Positions 54,994-64,000 of a stretch of DNA of 64,000 nucleotides are shown one piece after another. The notes beneath the pieces were generated by a model, which ran no database searches, had not been told where the DNA came from, and saw nothing but the letters and a program-made list of their open reading frames with translations. The position numbers and the translations under genes are program-made. The stretch is from contig NZ_PJAI02000001.1 of the NCBI RefSeq assembly GCF_002843355.2, positions 372,001-436,000 on the forward strand, written 5' to 3'. Numbering within the stretch: position 1 is the first letter of the stretch; each line of letters starts with the position of its first letter. The DNA comes from Colwellia echini. Lineage in GTDB: Bacteria; Pseudomonadota; Gammaproteobacteria; Enterobacterales; Alteromonadaceae.

Positions 54994-56118
54994 ATGATGA
55001 ATGTAAATAACCAGTTAAGTGAATACAGTGATGAAAGTTTAGCTATTGCCTCACAAGCTGTTTCACAGCAAAAACAACAATTTTGGACGCTGCAAATTGC
55101 GGGTTGGTCTGGTTACGCCTTGTTAGTCTTTTTAGCCATTATTCGTCCTCAAATGGACAATGTTAACTTTAGCCTTTCAGCACAGATTTATAACCTCATT
55201 ATTGAAACCATGAGTGGTTTTTTATTATCGTATTTACAATGGTTTTTTATTGGCAGAATAGTTCACTTGCCATTGAATAAATTATTGTTTTTTAGTTTTA
55301 GCTTCGCGGCTTTACTAGGCGTGATTTACAATATAATTAAATTAAGTTTCTTTAAAGTTATTGTTTATCATCAGCACTGGAATGAAGGCTGGGACATGTT
55401 GGAGTTTGGTGGTTGGTTGATGTTTTCGTTAACCACTATGTTTGCTTGGACATCTATCTTCTTTATCATGCTGTACAATACCAAATTGCAAAAAGAGCAT
55501 GAAAGACTGTTAACAGCACAAACCTTAGTAAAAGATGCACAATTGCAAATGCTCAGATATCAATTAAATCCGCATTTTATGTTTAATACCATGAATGCTA
55601 TTTCAACGTTAATTTTAAAAAATGAAAATGATAAAGCGAATGAAATGCTCGACAAGCTTTGTGATTTTTTTCGCTACACCTTAGATTTTAAACCTAAAAG
55701 TAAAACCACGTTAAAGAAAGAACTTGAACTGCTCAGGCTTTATTTGTCTATCGAAAAAGTACGTTTTGGCGACCGTCTTACTATCGAGTTTGATATTAAT
55801 GAAGCCGCGCTTAAATGCCAAGTACCGAATATGCTATTACAACCTTTAGTTGAAAATGCCATAAAATATGCTATTGAACCGCGTAAACGTGGTGGAAAAA
55901 TTACCATTAAAGCTACATGCGTTAATCATAAATTGAACTTGCAAGTATTAGACGATGGTCATGGTAATAATGCCAAAGCCCAGCAAGGTTTTGGCATTGG
56001 CATAAGTAATAGTAAAGCGCGATTAGATGCTATGTTTAATGGTGATTATGAAGTTCATTTATTATCCCGCTTTGAAGAAGGCGTTACCGTTGAAGTGATT
56101 ATGCCCAAAGTAATTTAA
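54994..56118 (+). CDS. LytS/AlgZ-type sensor histidine kinase
   Basis: A 374-residue membrane kinase of the His_kinase/LytS class. Four hydrophobic segments cover about residues 30-165 (WSGYALLVFLAIIRP, FLLSYLQWFFIGR, LLFFSFSFAALLGVIYNI and LMFSLTTMFAWTSIFFIML). The phospho-accepting His194 is in RYQLNPHFMFNTMNAI. The N-box is LQPLVENAIKYAIEP and the G-box LDDGHGNN. The response-regulator gene starts 60 bases downstream. No periplasmic sensor domain is visible, so signal detection would be in the membrane. Two adjacent ATGs are possible starts. Confidence 0.9.
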   Translation: MMNVNNQLSEYSDESLAIASQAVSQQKQQFWTLQIAGWSGYALLVFLAIIRPQMDNVNFSLSAQIYNLIIETMSGFLLSYLQWFFIGRIVHLPLNKLLFFSFSFAALLGVIYNIIKLSFFKVIVYHQHWNEGWDMLEFGGWLMFSLTTMFAWTSIFFIMLYNTKLQKEHERLLTAQTLVKDAQLQMLRYQLNPHFMFNTMNAISTLILKNENDKANEMLDKLCDFFRYTLDFKPKSKTTLKKELELLRLYLSIEKVRFGDRLTIEFDINEAALKCQVPNMLLQPLVENAIKYAIEPRKRGGKITIKATCVNHKLNLQVLDDGHGNNAKAQQGFGIGISNSKARLDAMFNGDYEVHLLSRFEEGVTVEVIMPKVI

Positions 56119-56177
56119 TCATATACCTGTAATTACTTTGTAAGAGTAATTATCGGTATGACAAAGAAGTATTAACT

Positions 56178-57020
56178 ATGACGAGAAAACAATTAACAGC
56201 CATCATCGTTGATGATGAACCACTGGCGCTAGAAGGACTTAAGTTACGCCTTGCCAAAATACCTGAAATCACCATTATTGGTGAAGCGTGCGATGGCGAT
56301 GATGCCATTCAGCTATGCCAAGAACTCACGCCAGATGTGTTATTTCTAGATCTTCAACTACCTGGTTTAAATGGTATTGAAGTAGTGCAAGCATTGCAGT
56401 CAGATACGCTACCAATGATAGTTTTTGTTAGTGCTTATGGAGAGTTTGCTCTTGATGCTTTTGAACTCAACGCGATTGACTATGTTCTTAAACCGGCAAA
56501 CCTTGGTCGTTTAAAGAAAACCGTTGAGCGTATTTTTGAGCGTTGTGCTCCTGAAAACATAGACCAAGAGCAAGCTAAAGAAAAATATAAGCTACTTAAG
56601 GCGTTGGGTGATAGCTCTGGCATTGCCATTTCAGAGTTAGAAAACTGGTTGGGATCAGACAAACCATTGCCTAGTGCGTTTTGCCAAGAATTAGTGATTA
56701 AAAATAGTGATCACGAGAAGTTATTTTTACCCGTTACCGACATTCGTTGGATTGATGCTGCGGGTGATTACATGTGTGTACACACGGATACCGACACCCA
56801 TATTTTACGGGTAACCATGAAAAAGTTGGAAAGCCAGTTAGACGAAAGGGTATTTAAACGAATTCACAAATCAACTTTGGTGAACATAAATTGTATTAAA
56901 AGTATTAAATCACTCAAAAACAGTGAAAGCAGCCTAGAACTAGGTGGCGATGTTCATTTAAAAGTTAGCCGAAACTACAGCTCCGCAATTCAAGAATTAA
57001 TAGAATCTAAAAAGCTTTAA
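56178..57020 (+). CDS. LytTR-family response regulator
   Basis: A 280-residue regulator. The receiver domain (about 5-120) has the acidic pair IVDDEPLALEG and the phospho-acceptor Asp58 in LFLDLQLPGLNG. The C-terminal LytTR DNA-binding domain (about 175-275) shows IRWIDAAGDYMCVHTDTDTHILR and FKRIHKSTLVNINCIKSI. A linker of about 50 residues is longer than usual. It lies upstream of the GH16/TBDT/transporter genes and may activate them in response to beta-glucan. That link is by position only. Confidence 0.92.
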   Translation: MTRKQLTAIIVDDEPLALEGLKLRLAKIPEITIIGEACDGDDAIQLCQELTPDVLFLDLQLPGLNGIEVVQALQSDTLPMIVFVSAYGEFALDAFELNAIDYVLKPANLGRLKKTVERIFERCAPENIDQEQAKEKYKLLKALGDSSGIAISELENWLGSDKPLPSAFCQELVIKNSDHEKLFLPVTDIRWIDAAGDYMCVHTDTDTHILRVTMKKLESQLDERVFKRIHKSTLVNINCIKSIKSLKNSESSLELGGDVHLKVSRNYSSAIQELIESKKL

Positions 57021-57384
57021 TTAAATTTAAAGTTAAAGCTCTATTTTTAAAGGCTTAAATTGAAGTTAAAGCTCTAATTTAAAAAAGTATTTCATCGTAT
57101 TTTTTACTCCTCTTATCGTGTTATTTGTGTAAAAACCAGTAACACCCTGTTTACCTCTCCTGATACCGCATATCAATTGTAACGATTTATTATTTGACCC
57201 ACTATCTTTAAGGGGAATAGATATAGATCCCTTTTAAAACTTTACATTTAGTACTTTGTTTTAAAAGCGTCATGTACCTATTTATATAACAAACACGTCG
57301 TTAATTTCATAATTGAAATAACAAATAAAATCAAAAATAACAACGTGATACAACAATAATAGTCAGGTATTTGGAACACAAATT
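57021..57384. other. Intergenic region before GH16 gene
   Basis: Directly after the regulator gene it holds a 14-base direct repeat, AAGTTAAAGCTCTA, at 57030 and 57063. A TATA-rich leader follows. No operator palindrome of the agar type is present. The direct repeats could be binding sites for the LytTR protein, although their 33-base period differs from usual LytTR sites. Confidence 0.45.
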
Positions 57385-59985
57385 ATGATGACATTTAAAA
57401 AGAAAATAACGCACGTTTTTGCCTTGGCGACAGTATCCACCTTGATAGGGTGTGGTGGTGCAGAGACAAAAACGGATACGAGTGGCTTTGACGTAACACA
57501 GCCAGTTTCCGATTGGAAGTTAGTGTGGAGCGATGAGTTTGATGGCAACGCTATTAATACTAATCATTGGACACACGAAGTAAATTGTACTGGTGGTGGC
57601 AATAACGAAAGACAATGTTACACCGAAGATCCAAGTAACTCATTTGTGAGTGACGGTACGTTAAAACTTGTCGCTTTACCTGCTGAAGAGGGCGCAGAGC
57701 AACCTTATACATCAGCACGTATGGTCAGTAAAAATAAAGCTGATTTTAAATATGGCCGTTTTGAAATTAAAGCCAAAATGCCATTCGGACAAGGTAGTTT
57801 TCCCGCTTTTTGGATGATGCCTACTGATGAAGTCTACGGCGGTTGGCCGCATTCAGGTGAAATAGATATTCTTGAAACCGTTAATTTAAAAACAGTGAAT
57901 GAAGACGGTGTTGTAGAAAACAACGTTCATGGCACATTACATTACGGTAAAAGTTGGCCCGCTAACGACTATTCAGGTGCTGCTTATAGCTTACCCGATG
58001 GCATTAGCCCAGCGGATGATTTCCATGTTTATGCTATAGAGTGGCAAGAAGGTGAAATTCGTTGGTATGTTGATGGCTACTTATATGCAACACAACGTGC
58101 CTCTGAACTAAAAACTAAAGCTGATGGCGAAATTACAGGTTTGAATCATAGAGGTTGGTACTCAGAGTATTTTGATGCGACCTCAGGTGAATTGACAACG
58201 TACTGGGATAACTCTCCGTTTGATCAACAGTTTTTCATGATCTTAAATAATGCTGTGGGTGGCGACTGGGCCGAAAACACCAATGACTTAGGTGTAGACG
58301 CGGCAGCTTTTACTGATGGTCAAACCTTTGAAATTGATTACATTCGTGTTTATCAATGTACTCAAAATACTAATACTGGCAAAGGCTGTGAAACAGTTCG
58401 CGCAGCGTATGCTCAAGAAGCTAGTGAAGAGGTGCCTAACGGCGCTTTAATACTTGGTAAAGCACCTAACCCTCCTGTAGCCGCAATTCCTGTTGCACCT
58501 GGTGCTGTTTTTGACGTATTCAGTGATGCAGATACCGATTTTGTAGTAGGGCATTATGCTGCTAGTGGTGAGATTGTCATCGAAGAGCTTGATATTGGAG
58601 GTGACCACGGAGCCGTAAAACAGTTCACCTTTAACACTGATGAAGCACTTGGTTATTTTCAACTTGCTCCGGGCAATGTACAAGACTTTAGAGGTTACGC
58701 CACACTTGAGTTTGATATTTTTGTGGTGAACGATAACGGCGCTGATGGTTTTGTTGTCAAAATGGATTGTGTACATCCATGTAGTTCGGGCGATTACGCT
58801 ATCGATAAACCTGCACAAGGCGTATGGACATCTTACAGCATACTGTTATCAGACTTGGTAGCTAACAACGGTTCTACTTTAGATATATCTAATGTAAATA
58901 CACCGTTAGCATTCTTCCCAACTTGGGGAAATCAATCTGGCTTTGTTGCTCAAATAGATAACGTTCGCATTGTTGCCGCAGGTGATAGTAATGGTAGTAC
59001 TAAAGTGGTTGCTAACTTTTATGACGATACGGTTATTGGCGACATCATCTTTAATAGCTATAACCCAGACGGTTTTGTTACTGCAACTGAAATTGCTGAA
59101 GGTGACCGCGGCAATGTGATTGAAGTGGTTAAAACAGGTGATACGGGTAATTGGTATCTTGATAGTTCCGCTGCACCACTTGATATCAGCGGTTATGAAG
59201 CGGGTAGTGAATTAGTCTTCGATATGTTTGTTGTTAGTGCAGATGTAGGCGTTGAACTGTATATCAAATTAGACAGTGGTTGGCCTAATGTAAGCGATAT
59301 CATTGTTGATTCCTCAACGTTAGGTGAATGGCAGGAAGTTAGAATAAATTTACAAACCTTACTTGATGACGACAATGCTTTTTCAGCAGGTAGTTTTGCG
59401 GACGATACGAGTATCATTAACCCATTTGTTATGGAGCCTACAGGTGTTATGACCGTTAAGTTCGATAATATTCGTTATGAATCACCAGATAATAGTGGCC
59501 AACAAATCATTATGTATGATGACAATGTAACTGGCGACATCGTCTTTAATAGCTATAACCCTGACGGCTTTGTTACATCAAGTGAAATTGCTGAGGTTGA
59601 CCGTGGCAATGTAGTTGAAGTAGTTAAAACCGGCGGGACAGGTAACTGGTACCTTGATAGTTCAGCGGCTCCATTTGATATCAGCGGTTATAGCGCTAAC
59701 AGTGAATTAGTCTTCGATATGTATGTCGTGAGTGCTGATGCAGGCGTTGAACTGTATATCAAACTAGACAGCGGTTGGCCTAATGTAAGCGATGTTGTTA
59801 TTGATTCATCAACCTTAGGTGAATGGCAAGAAGTCAGAATTAATTTGCAAACCTTACTTGCTGACGACAATGCATTTTCAGCAGGTAATTTTGCTGACGC
59901 TACGAATATTATTAACCCATTTGTTATGGAGCCTACAGGGGTTATGACCGTTAAGTTCGATAACATTCGTTATGTGAACAAATAA
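57385..59985 (+). CDS. GH16 endo-beta-1,3-glucanase (laminarinase) lipoprotein with C-terminal repeats
   Basis: An 866-residue lipoprotein (lipobox LIGC, Cys23). The GH16 catalytic domain covers about residues 35-325. The nucleophile Glu159 and acid/base Glu164 are in GEIDILETVN, the extra-residue ExDxxE form typical of laminarinases rather than agarases or carrageenases. Supporting motifs are WSDEFDGNAINTNHW, RMVSKNKADFKYGRFEIKAKMPFGQGSFPAFWMMP and EWQEGEIRWYVDG. A jelly-roll module follows at about 375-530. Two near-identical modules then occupy 542-702 and 709-866, each carrying DGFVT, NWYLDSSAAP, YIKLDSGWPNVSD and FVMEPTGVMTVKFDNIRY. These resemble the galactose-binding-like jelly rolls found in other marine GH16/GH3 enzymes. 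It probably binds and cuts laminarin at the outer membrane. Confidence 0.9.
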   Translation: MMTFKKKITHVFALATVSTLIGCGGAETKTDTSGFDVTQPVSDWKLVWSDEFDGNAINTNHWTHEVNCTGGGNNERQCYTEDPSNSFVSDGTLKLVALPAEEGAEQPYTSARMVSKNKADFKYGRFEIKAKMPFGQGSFPAFWMMPTDEVYGGWPHSGEIDILETVNLKTVNEDGVVENNVHGTLHYGKSWPANDYSGAAYSLPDGISPADDFHVYAIEWQEGEIRWYVDGYLYATQRASELKTKADGEITGLNHRGWYSEYFDATSGELTTYWDNSPFDQQFFMILNNAVGGDWAENTNDLGVDAAAFTDGQTFEIDYIRVYQCTQNTNTGKGCETVRAAYAQEASEEVPNGALILGKAPNPPVAAIPVAPGAVFDVFSDADTDFVVGHYAASGEIVIEELDIGGDHGAVKQFTFNTDEALGYFQLAPGNVQDFRGYATLEFDIFVVNDNGADGFVVKMDCVHPCSSGDYAIDKPAQGVWTSYSILLSDLVANNGSTLDISNVNTPLAFFPTWGNQSGFVAQIDNVRIVAAGDSNGSTKVVANFYDDTVIGDIIFNSYNPDGFVTATEIAEGDRGNVIEVVKTGDTGNWYLDSSAAPLDISGYEAGSELVFDMFVVSADVGVELYIKLDSGWPNVSDIIVDSSTLGEWQEVRINLQTLLDDDNAFSAGSFADDTSIINPFVMEPTGVMTVKFDNIRYESPDNSGQQIIMYDDNVTGDIVFNSYNPDGFVTSSEIAEVDRGNVVEVVKTGGTGNWYLDSSAAPFDISGYSANSELVFDMYVVSADAGVELYIKLDSGWPNVSDVVIDSSTLGEWQEVRINLQTLLADDNAFSAGNFADATNIINPFVMEPTGVMTVKFDNIRYVNK

Positions 59986-60008
59986 CTCAGTTAAGTCCTA
60001 AGTGTGTT

Positions 60009-60030
60009 GGGTGCGTTAGCGCCCGTTTTT
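60009..60030 (+). terminator. Rho-independent terminator after GH16 gene
   Basis: Stem GGGTGC/GCGCCC with a 4-base loop and a T5 tract, 24 bases past the stop codon. Confidence 0.75.
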
Positions 60031-60091
60031 CAGCTGTATATGTATTCAACTTTCTATGCAGCGACAACATAAAATAAATGGTAGGTCAGTT

Positions 60092-63000
60092 ATGAAAACA
60101 ACTAATTTTAAAAAAACAAAAATCGCGGCGTCAATCGCCATGCTGGTAGGTAGCAGCTTTGCTTTACCGGCTTTTGCTGAAGAAGCAACAGCGCCAGAAC
60201 AAGTAATCATAGCAGCAGAGCAAGCTAAAGCTGACGAGTCAGTAAATGTCAATCAAATAGTTAAAGGTGATGCAGATCTTGAAGTAATAGAAATAACGGG
60301 TATTAAAGGTAGTTTAATCCGAGCAATGAATATCAAAAGAGATATGTCAGGGGTAGTTGACGCTATTTCATCCGAAGAAATGGGTAAATTTCCTGACACC
60401 AACTTAGCTGAATCATTACAACGAATTACTGGTGTAACGGTAAGTCGAAGTAATGGTGAAGGTAGCCAAATAACGGTACGTGGTTTTGGTCCGTCTTTTA
60501 ACTTAGTTACCTTAAATGGCCGACAAATGCCAGGCACGGGTAATAGTCGCTCGTATAACTTTGAAAATTTATCGTCAGATGGTGTTGCAGCACTAGAGGT
60601 TTATAAAACCGCGCGTGCAGCAAACCCAACAGGTGGGTTAGGTGCTACAGTTAACATTTTAACGACTAAACCATTTGCTAGCCCTGGCGAAAAATTCTCA
60701 ATATCAGCTAAGGCAATATACGACACATCGAATGAGGAAGGCGATAACGTAACGCCTGAATTTTCTGCTGGCTATAGCAATACTTTTGCCGATGAAAGTT
60801 TTGGTTTTGCTTTTTCGGTTAATCATCAAGAGCGCGACTTTCAACAACAAAGTGCGAGTGTGCAAGGTTGGCAAGCTAATGTTGCTTTACCGACTAATTT
60901 AGACCCAGCGAACGTAATTGATCCACGCGCGATTGATGATGAAGGCAACCGTATTGGTAATCATTTCTTCCCGCGTGACCTTAACTATAACATTAATAAT
61001 TTTCAGCGTGAGCGTACCAATGGCCATGCCATTATTCAATATGCGCCAGTAGAAGAGTTTATTATTTCAGTTGATTACACCGGAACCAAAGCAACAACAG
61101 GTGAAAACTCTATTGGTTGGGGGATGTGGAATAGTTATGGCGGTAATATTAACGGTTATGAGTTAGATGATAACGGTACGGCTATTTACACTGACATCAG
61201 TGGCGATGACGGATCTTATAGTGCAACCCGAGCAACGACCGAAGTTAAAGAGCAATCGGTAGGTATTAATTTTGATTGGCAGGCTACAGATAATTTAATG
61301 CTCGTCCTTGATTATCATAACTCAAGTGCAGAAACCGATAATGGTGCAGATGAAGGGCTAGGCAGTAGAGGTACACTTATTTTTGGATCTGCAGATTTAA
61401 ATAACAAAATATACGATTACCGCACCGGTGATGTGCCTAGTGGCGAGATATTATGGAACAACGGTACTAATGAATTGGCGACAAGTGATATAGACTCGCA
61501 TTTTAGTCAGTTTCTTCATAATCCGGGTAAATCTGAAATTGAACAAGTACAGCTTGATGTGGTTTGGGAAAACACCACCTTTGATATTGGCCTAGTTGAT
61601 ATAAAAATGGGTCTTGCTCACACTAAACAAAAAATGTCTGGTTCAAATGCTTGGAGTGGCTTAATCGGTGGCTTTGGTTTTGGCACTGATTACACGGCAA
61701 TGTTGCCTGATGGTAGTTTTACGCGTAATGACACAGGTAACTTTTTAGATGCGATCGACGGTGGTGGTAGTGATTTAAATCCAAATTATTACTACACCTT
61801 TGATTTTGAAGAATTAGTTGCGCGATCTGAAGCGTTTTTAACCAATGAAGAGTTGGGCGGCGAAGATTATTTTGCTCCATCAGCATATCACCCTATGGGC
61901 ACGCTTTCAGATGGTTCAGTAGAAGAAGAAACCAGTAGTATTTATATTGATACCGCATGGGAATTTGACATTGCTAATCTTCCATTTCAGTTAAATGTAG
62001 GTGGGCGTTATGAGCAAACCGATGTTACAAGTAGTGTAATGCAGCCTGTACCAACTGAAGTTTGGTGGAAAGGTGGTAGTGAGTGGCATACTCAATACTT
62101 ACCTGGAGAAAACAACTTTTTAACCTTAGAAGGGGAGCACGATGTATTTCTTCCTATGATCGATTTAAGAGCGGACTTCACTGATGATCTCGTTGGTCGT
62201 ATTTCTTGGGGGAAAACTATTTCTCGCGCACCTTTAGGTGATCTTGCTGGTGGCCGAACTTTATCGGGTAGTCCTAAAGTTGGTTCGCGTACCGGTAGTG
62301 AAGGTAACACGAACTTACAGCCATTCGAATCAACAAACTTTGATTTAAGTCTTGAGTATTACTTTGCTGAAGGGAGTTATGCGTCAGTTGGTTATTTCCA
62401 AAAAGACGTTGATCAATTTATAGGTTCGCAAGTCACTGAAACAACCATTGATGGTTTCTATGATATTTATCAAGGACCTCGTTGGGAGCAAGCGGTAAGT
62501 GATGTTGAATCGAGAGGTGAGCAAGCAACAGACGTAGCTATTTTTGCTCAAATGCAGGCCAATGGCTCAGCACTTAATGACCAAGGTTACATAGTGCCTG
62601 CGTCAGGCGACCCGTTAATGAATTGGGATATTACTCGACCATTTAATGCGCCAGATACTAAAACAGTGCAAGGTGTTGAATTAGCGTTTCAAACGTTATT
62701 TGGTGAAACCGGTTTTGGTTTAGGTGTAAACGGTACAATTATTGAGGGTGATGTTGAATTTGACGTAGAAGACCTAGAGACGGCACAAACACCTTTAAAT
62801 GGTTTAAGTAATTCAGCTAACTTCCAAGCTTTTTATGAAAAGCATGGCCTGTCGGTAAAAATCATGTATGCATGGCGTGATTCATATCTTATTGGTGTTG
62901 GTCAAGACCAAGGCTCATCAGATAATCCACCACAGTTTGCAAAAGAATACGGTCAATGGGATATGAGTATTAATTACGACATAACTGATCGTTTTACTGT

Positions 63001-63127
63001 GTCGCTAGAAGGCGTGAACTTGAACAATGAAACTGAACAAGGCTACGGTCGTTACGAAGAGCAGTTCTTATTTGCTCGTGAGTACGGACCTCGTTTTGCT
63101 TTAGGCATTAGTTATGGTTTTCAGTAA
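60092..63127 (+). CDS. TonB-dependent receptor (laminarin-type locus)
   Basis: A 1011-residue outer-membrane receptor. The signal peptide ends near LPAFAEE. The plug contains VIEITGIKGSLIRAMN, LAESLQRITGVTVSRSNGEGSQITVRGFGPSFNLVTLNGRQMP and then GLGATVNILTTKPF. The barrel ends with FALGISYGFQ. I use the second in-frame ATG, because the first adds twelve polar residues that would spoil the signal peptide. It lies after the GH16 gene, separated by a terminator hairpin, and before a sugar transporter gene, so it likely imports laminari-oligosaccharides. The substrate is inferred from neighbours. Confidence 0.92.
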   Translation: MKTTNFKKTKIAASIAMLVGSSFALPAFAEEATAPEQVIIAAEQAKADESVNVNQIVKGDADLEVIEITGIKGSLIRAMNIKRDMSGVVDAISSEEMGKFPDTNLAESLQRITGVTVSRSNGEGSQITVRGFGPSFNLVTLNGRQMPGTGNSRSYNFENLSSDGVAALEVYKTARAANPTGGLGATVNILTTKPFASPGEKFSISAKAIYDTSNEEGDNVTPEFSAGYSNTFADESFGFAFSVNHQERDFQQQSASVQGWQANVALPTNLDPANVIDPRAIDDEGNRIGNHFFPRDLNYNINNFQRERTNGHAIIQYAPVEEFIISVDYTGTKATTGENSIGWGMWNSYGGNINGYELDDNGTAIYTDISGDDGSYSATRATTEVKEQSVGINFDWQATDNLMLVLDYHNSSAETDNGADEGLGSRGTLIFGSADLNNKIYDYRTGDVPSGEILWNNGTNELATSDIDSHFSQFLHNPGKSEIEQVQLDVVWENTTFDIGLVDIKMGLAHTKQKMSGSNAWSGLIGGFGFGTDYTAMLPDGSFTRNDTGNFLDAIDGGGSDLNPNYYYTFDFEELVARSEAFLTNEELGGEDYFAPSAYHPMGTLSDGSVEEETSSIYIDTAWEFDIANLPFQLNVGGRYEQTDVTSSVMQPVPTEVWWKGGSEWHTQYLPGENNFLTLEGEHDVFLPMIDLRADFTDDLVGRISWGKTISRAPLGDLAGGRTLSGSPKVGSRTGSEGNTNLQPFESTNFDLSLEYYFAEGSYASVGYFQKDVDQFIGSQVTETTIDGFYDIYQGPRWEQAVSDVESRGEQATDVAIFAQMQANGSALNDQGYIVPASGDPLMNWDITRPFNAPDTKTVQGVELAFQTLFGETGFGLGVNGTIIEGDVEFDVEDLETAQTPLNGLSNSANFQAFYEKHGLSVKIMYAWRDSYLIGVGQDQGSSDNPPQFAKEYGQWDMSINYDITDRFTVSLEGVNLNNETEQGYGRYEEQFLFAREYGPRFALGISYGFQ

Positions 63128-63181
63128 AACCTGCTAACCAGTGCTGCTTTTAGGACCCTAATGTGCGGCATAGTTAAAATG

Positions 63182-63215
63182 AAAGTGGCTTGAATAAGGA
63201 TATTCTTGCCACTTT
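63182..63215 (+). terminator. Hairpin between TBDT and transporter genes
   Basis: AAAGTGGC and GCCACTTT form the outer stem of a long, mostly paired 34-base hairpin. A T-tract is lacking, so partial read-through into the transporter gene is likely. Confidence 0.5.
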
Positions 63216-63272
63216 ACACTGACAACAATTAAATCTTTGTATTCTAAGTATATATTTATAGGAATTTCAATC

Positions 63273-64000
63273 ATGGCCAGTTCAGCCGTTATTATAGAAA
63301 ATCAAGGGGCTGAGTCTCCTACATCTGTTTCACAAAACAATCAATTTGCCTTAATTTCATTAACCACATTATTTTTTATGTGGGGATTCATTACTTGCCT
63401 GAACGATATTTTAATTCCTTATTTAAAAGACGCTTTTGCACTTTCTTATACCAAAGCGATGCTAGTGCAGTTTTGCTTTTTTGGCGCGTATTTTATTGTC
63501 TCATTACCTGCTGGCGCATTAGTCAGTAAAATTGGTTATAAGCGAGGTATTGTTGTTGGTTTAGCCGTTGCTTGTTTAGGTTGTTTATTATTTTATCCTG
63601 CATCAGTAATGGGTGTGTACGGTATTTTTTTACTGGCGTTATTTATTCTTGCTTCAGGAATTACTATTTTACAAGTATCCGCTAACCCTTTTGTTAGTGC
63701 GTTAGGACCAAGTAAAACAGCGTCATCTCGCTTAACAATGACCCAAGCATTTAATGCTTTGGGTACTACAGTGGCGCCATTTTTTGGTGCTTGGTTAATT
63801 TTTAATGGCATTGCCAGTGGCGTAGAGCAGAATGACAATGTTAGCTCAGAAGCGGTACAAATTCCTTATTTAATGTTAGCAGCTAGTTTAATGGTGTTAG
63901 CTGTTATATTTTCAAAACTCACTCTGCCTGACTTAGGACGAAACGATCAAGCGCAAATTTCACCTCGTAAAGCATGGAAATTCAAACACTTGAAATTAGG
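63273..64000 (+). CDS. FucP/GluP-type sugar:proton symporter, 5' part
   Basis: The first 242 codons of a major-facilitator sugar transporter; the 3' end is beyond the window. The protein starts [16 protein letters not shown] and then has about six membrane helices. Family motifs of the glucose/galactose/fucose group are [29 protein letters not shown] and [23 protein letters not shown] precedes the ATG. In a laminarin locus the cargo is most likely glucose taken up across the inner membrane. Confidence 0.88.
   Translation, partial: MASSAVIIENQGAESPTSVSQNNQFALISLTTLFFMWGFITCLNDILIPYLKDAFALSYTKAMLVQFCFFGAYFIVSLPAGALVSKIGYKRGIVVGLAVACLGCLLFYPASVMGVYGIFLLALFILASGITILQVSANPFVSALGPSKTASSRLTMTQAFNALGTTVAPFFGAWLIFNGIASGVEQNDNVSSEAVQIPYLMLAASLMVLAVIFSKLTLPDLGRNDQAQISPRKAWKFKHLKL

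Noticed and set aside
57030..57076. Direct repeat as a firm LytTR binding site
   Set aside because: The 33-base period and sequence do not match well-known LytTR sites, so it is kept only as a possibility.
57385..59985. GH16 gene as an agarase, porphyranase or carrageenase
   Set aside because: The GEIDILE motif and the surrounding KADFKYGRFEIKAKMPFGQGSFPAFW segment are laminarinase-like, it lacks the agar-locus operator, and its neighbours form a separate locus.

Overview
This is an AT-rich chromosomal window from a marine, red-alga-degrading gammaproteobacterium. The most likely group is Alteromonadales, probably Colwelliaceae or a relative such as Thalassotalea or Paraglaciecola. The placement rests on very large TonB-dependent receptors (TBDTs) with no SusD partner, a SapC/tryptophan-halogenase pair beside one of them, the agarase families GH50, GH86 and GH117, and gltBD and folE2 of gammaproteobacterial type. 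It is an inference without a database search.

Region by region. (1) About 1-33,000 is a polysaccharide-utilisation locus for agar/porphyran. It holds a partial TBDT, an SMP-30-type lactonase lipoprotein, a GntR/FCD regulator, a GH50 beta-agarase, a TBDT with a surface-type lipoprotein, a flavin halogenase with SapC, a GH86 agarase/porphyranase and a YtfQ-YtfR-YtfT-YjfF-like sugar ABC importer coupled to a GlcG/HbpS protein. It continues with a beta-propeller lipoprotein, a KDG-type kinase, a GH117 neoagarobiose hydrolase and the Leloir genes galTKEM. (2) About 33,700-39,770 is a P450-ferredoxin-reductase operon that continues into an alcohol dehydrogenase, an S-formylglutathione-hydrolase-like esterase and an aldo-keto reductase. 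It matches the known 6-O-methyl-D-galactose demethylation system of porphyran users plus formaldehyde disposal. (3) About 40,050-43,075 is a Tat-exported gluconate-2-dehydrogenase-subunit-3-like protein, a GMC flavo-oxidoreductase and a ThuA-domain protein, possibly a periplasmic sugar C3-oxidation module. (4) About 43,290-54,800 is mostly housekeeping: folA, a diguanylate cyclase, gltB/gltD, folE2 and one unrecognised exported protein. (5) About 54,990-64,000 is a second, laminarin-like locus: a LytS/LytTR-type two-component pair, a GH16 endo-beta-1,3-glucanase with duplicated C-terminal modules, a TBDT and a truncated FucP/GluP-like sugar transporter.

The main observation beyond single genes is a repeated 10-bp palindrome, TTGTTAACAA, with variants TTGT-NN-ACAA. 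It fits the TNGT-N-ACNA consensus of FadR-family GntR regulators. I find it in front of the first TBDT, the SMP-30 gene, gntR itself (two variants), GH50/TBDT (several), GH86 (two), kdgK, galT, the P450 operon and the GMC operon, but not in front of the housekeeping or laminarin genes. At kdgK, galT, P450 and GMC it overlaps a plausible -35 hexamer. This suggests one repressor controls agar uptake, depolymerisation, methyl removal and the uncharacterised GMC/ThuA module as one regulon.

There are also two inverted 198-bp MITE-like copies 20 kb apart, and a family of palindromic repeats in a 164-bp long form and 52-bp short forms. One short form encodes the C-terminus of the HbpS-like protein. 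The enzymes that oxidise 3,6-anhydro-L-galactose (its dehydrogenase, cycloisomerase and aldolase) are not in the window.
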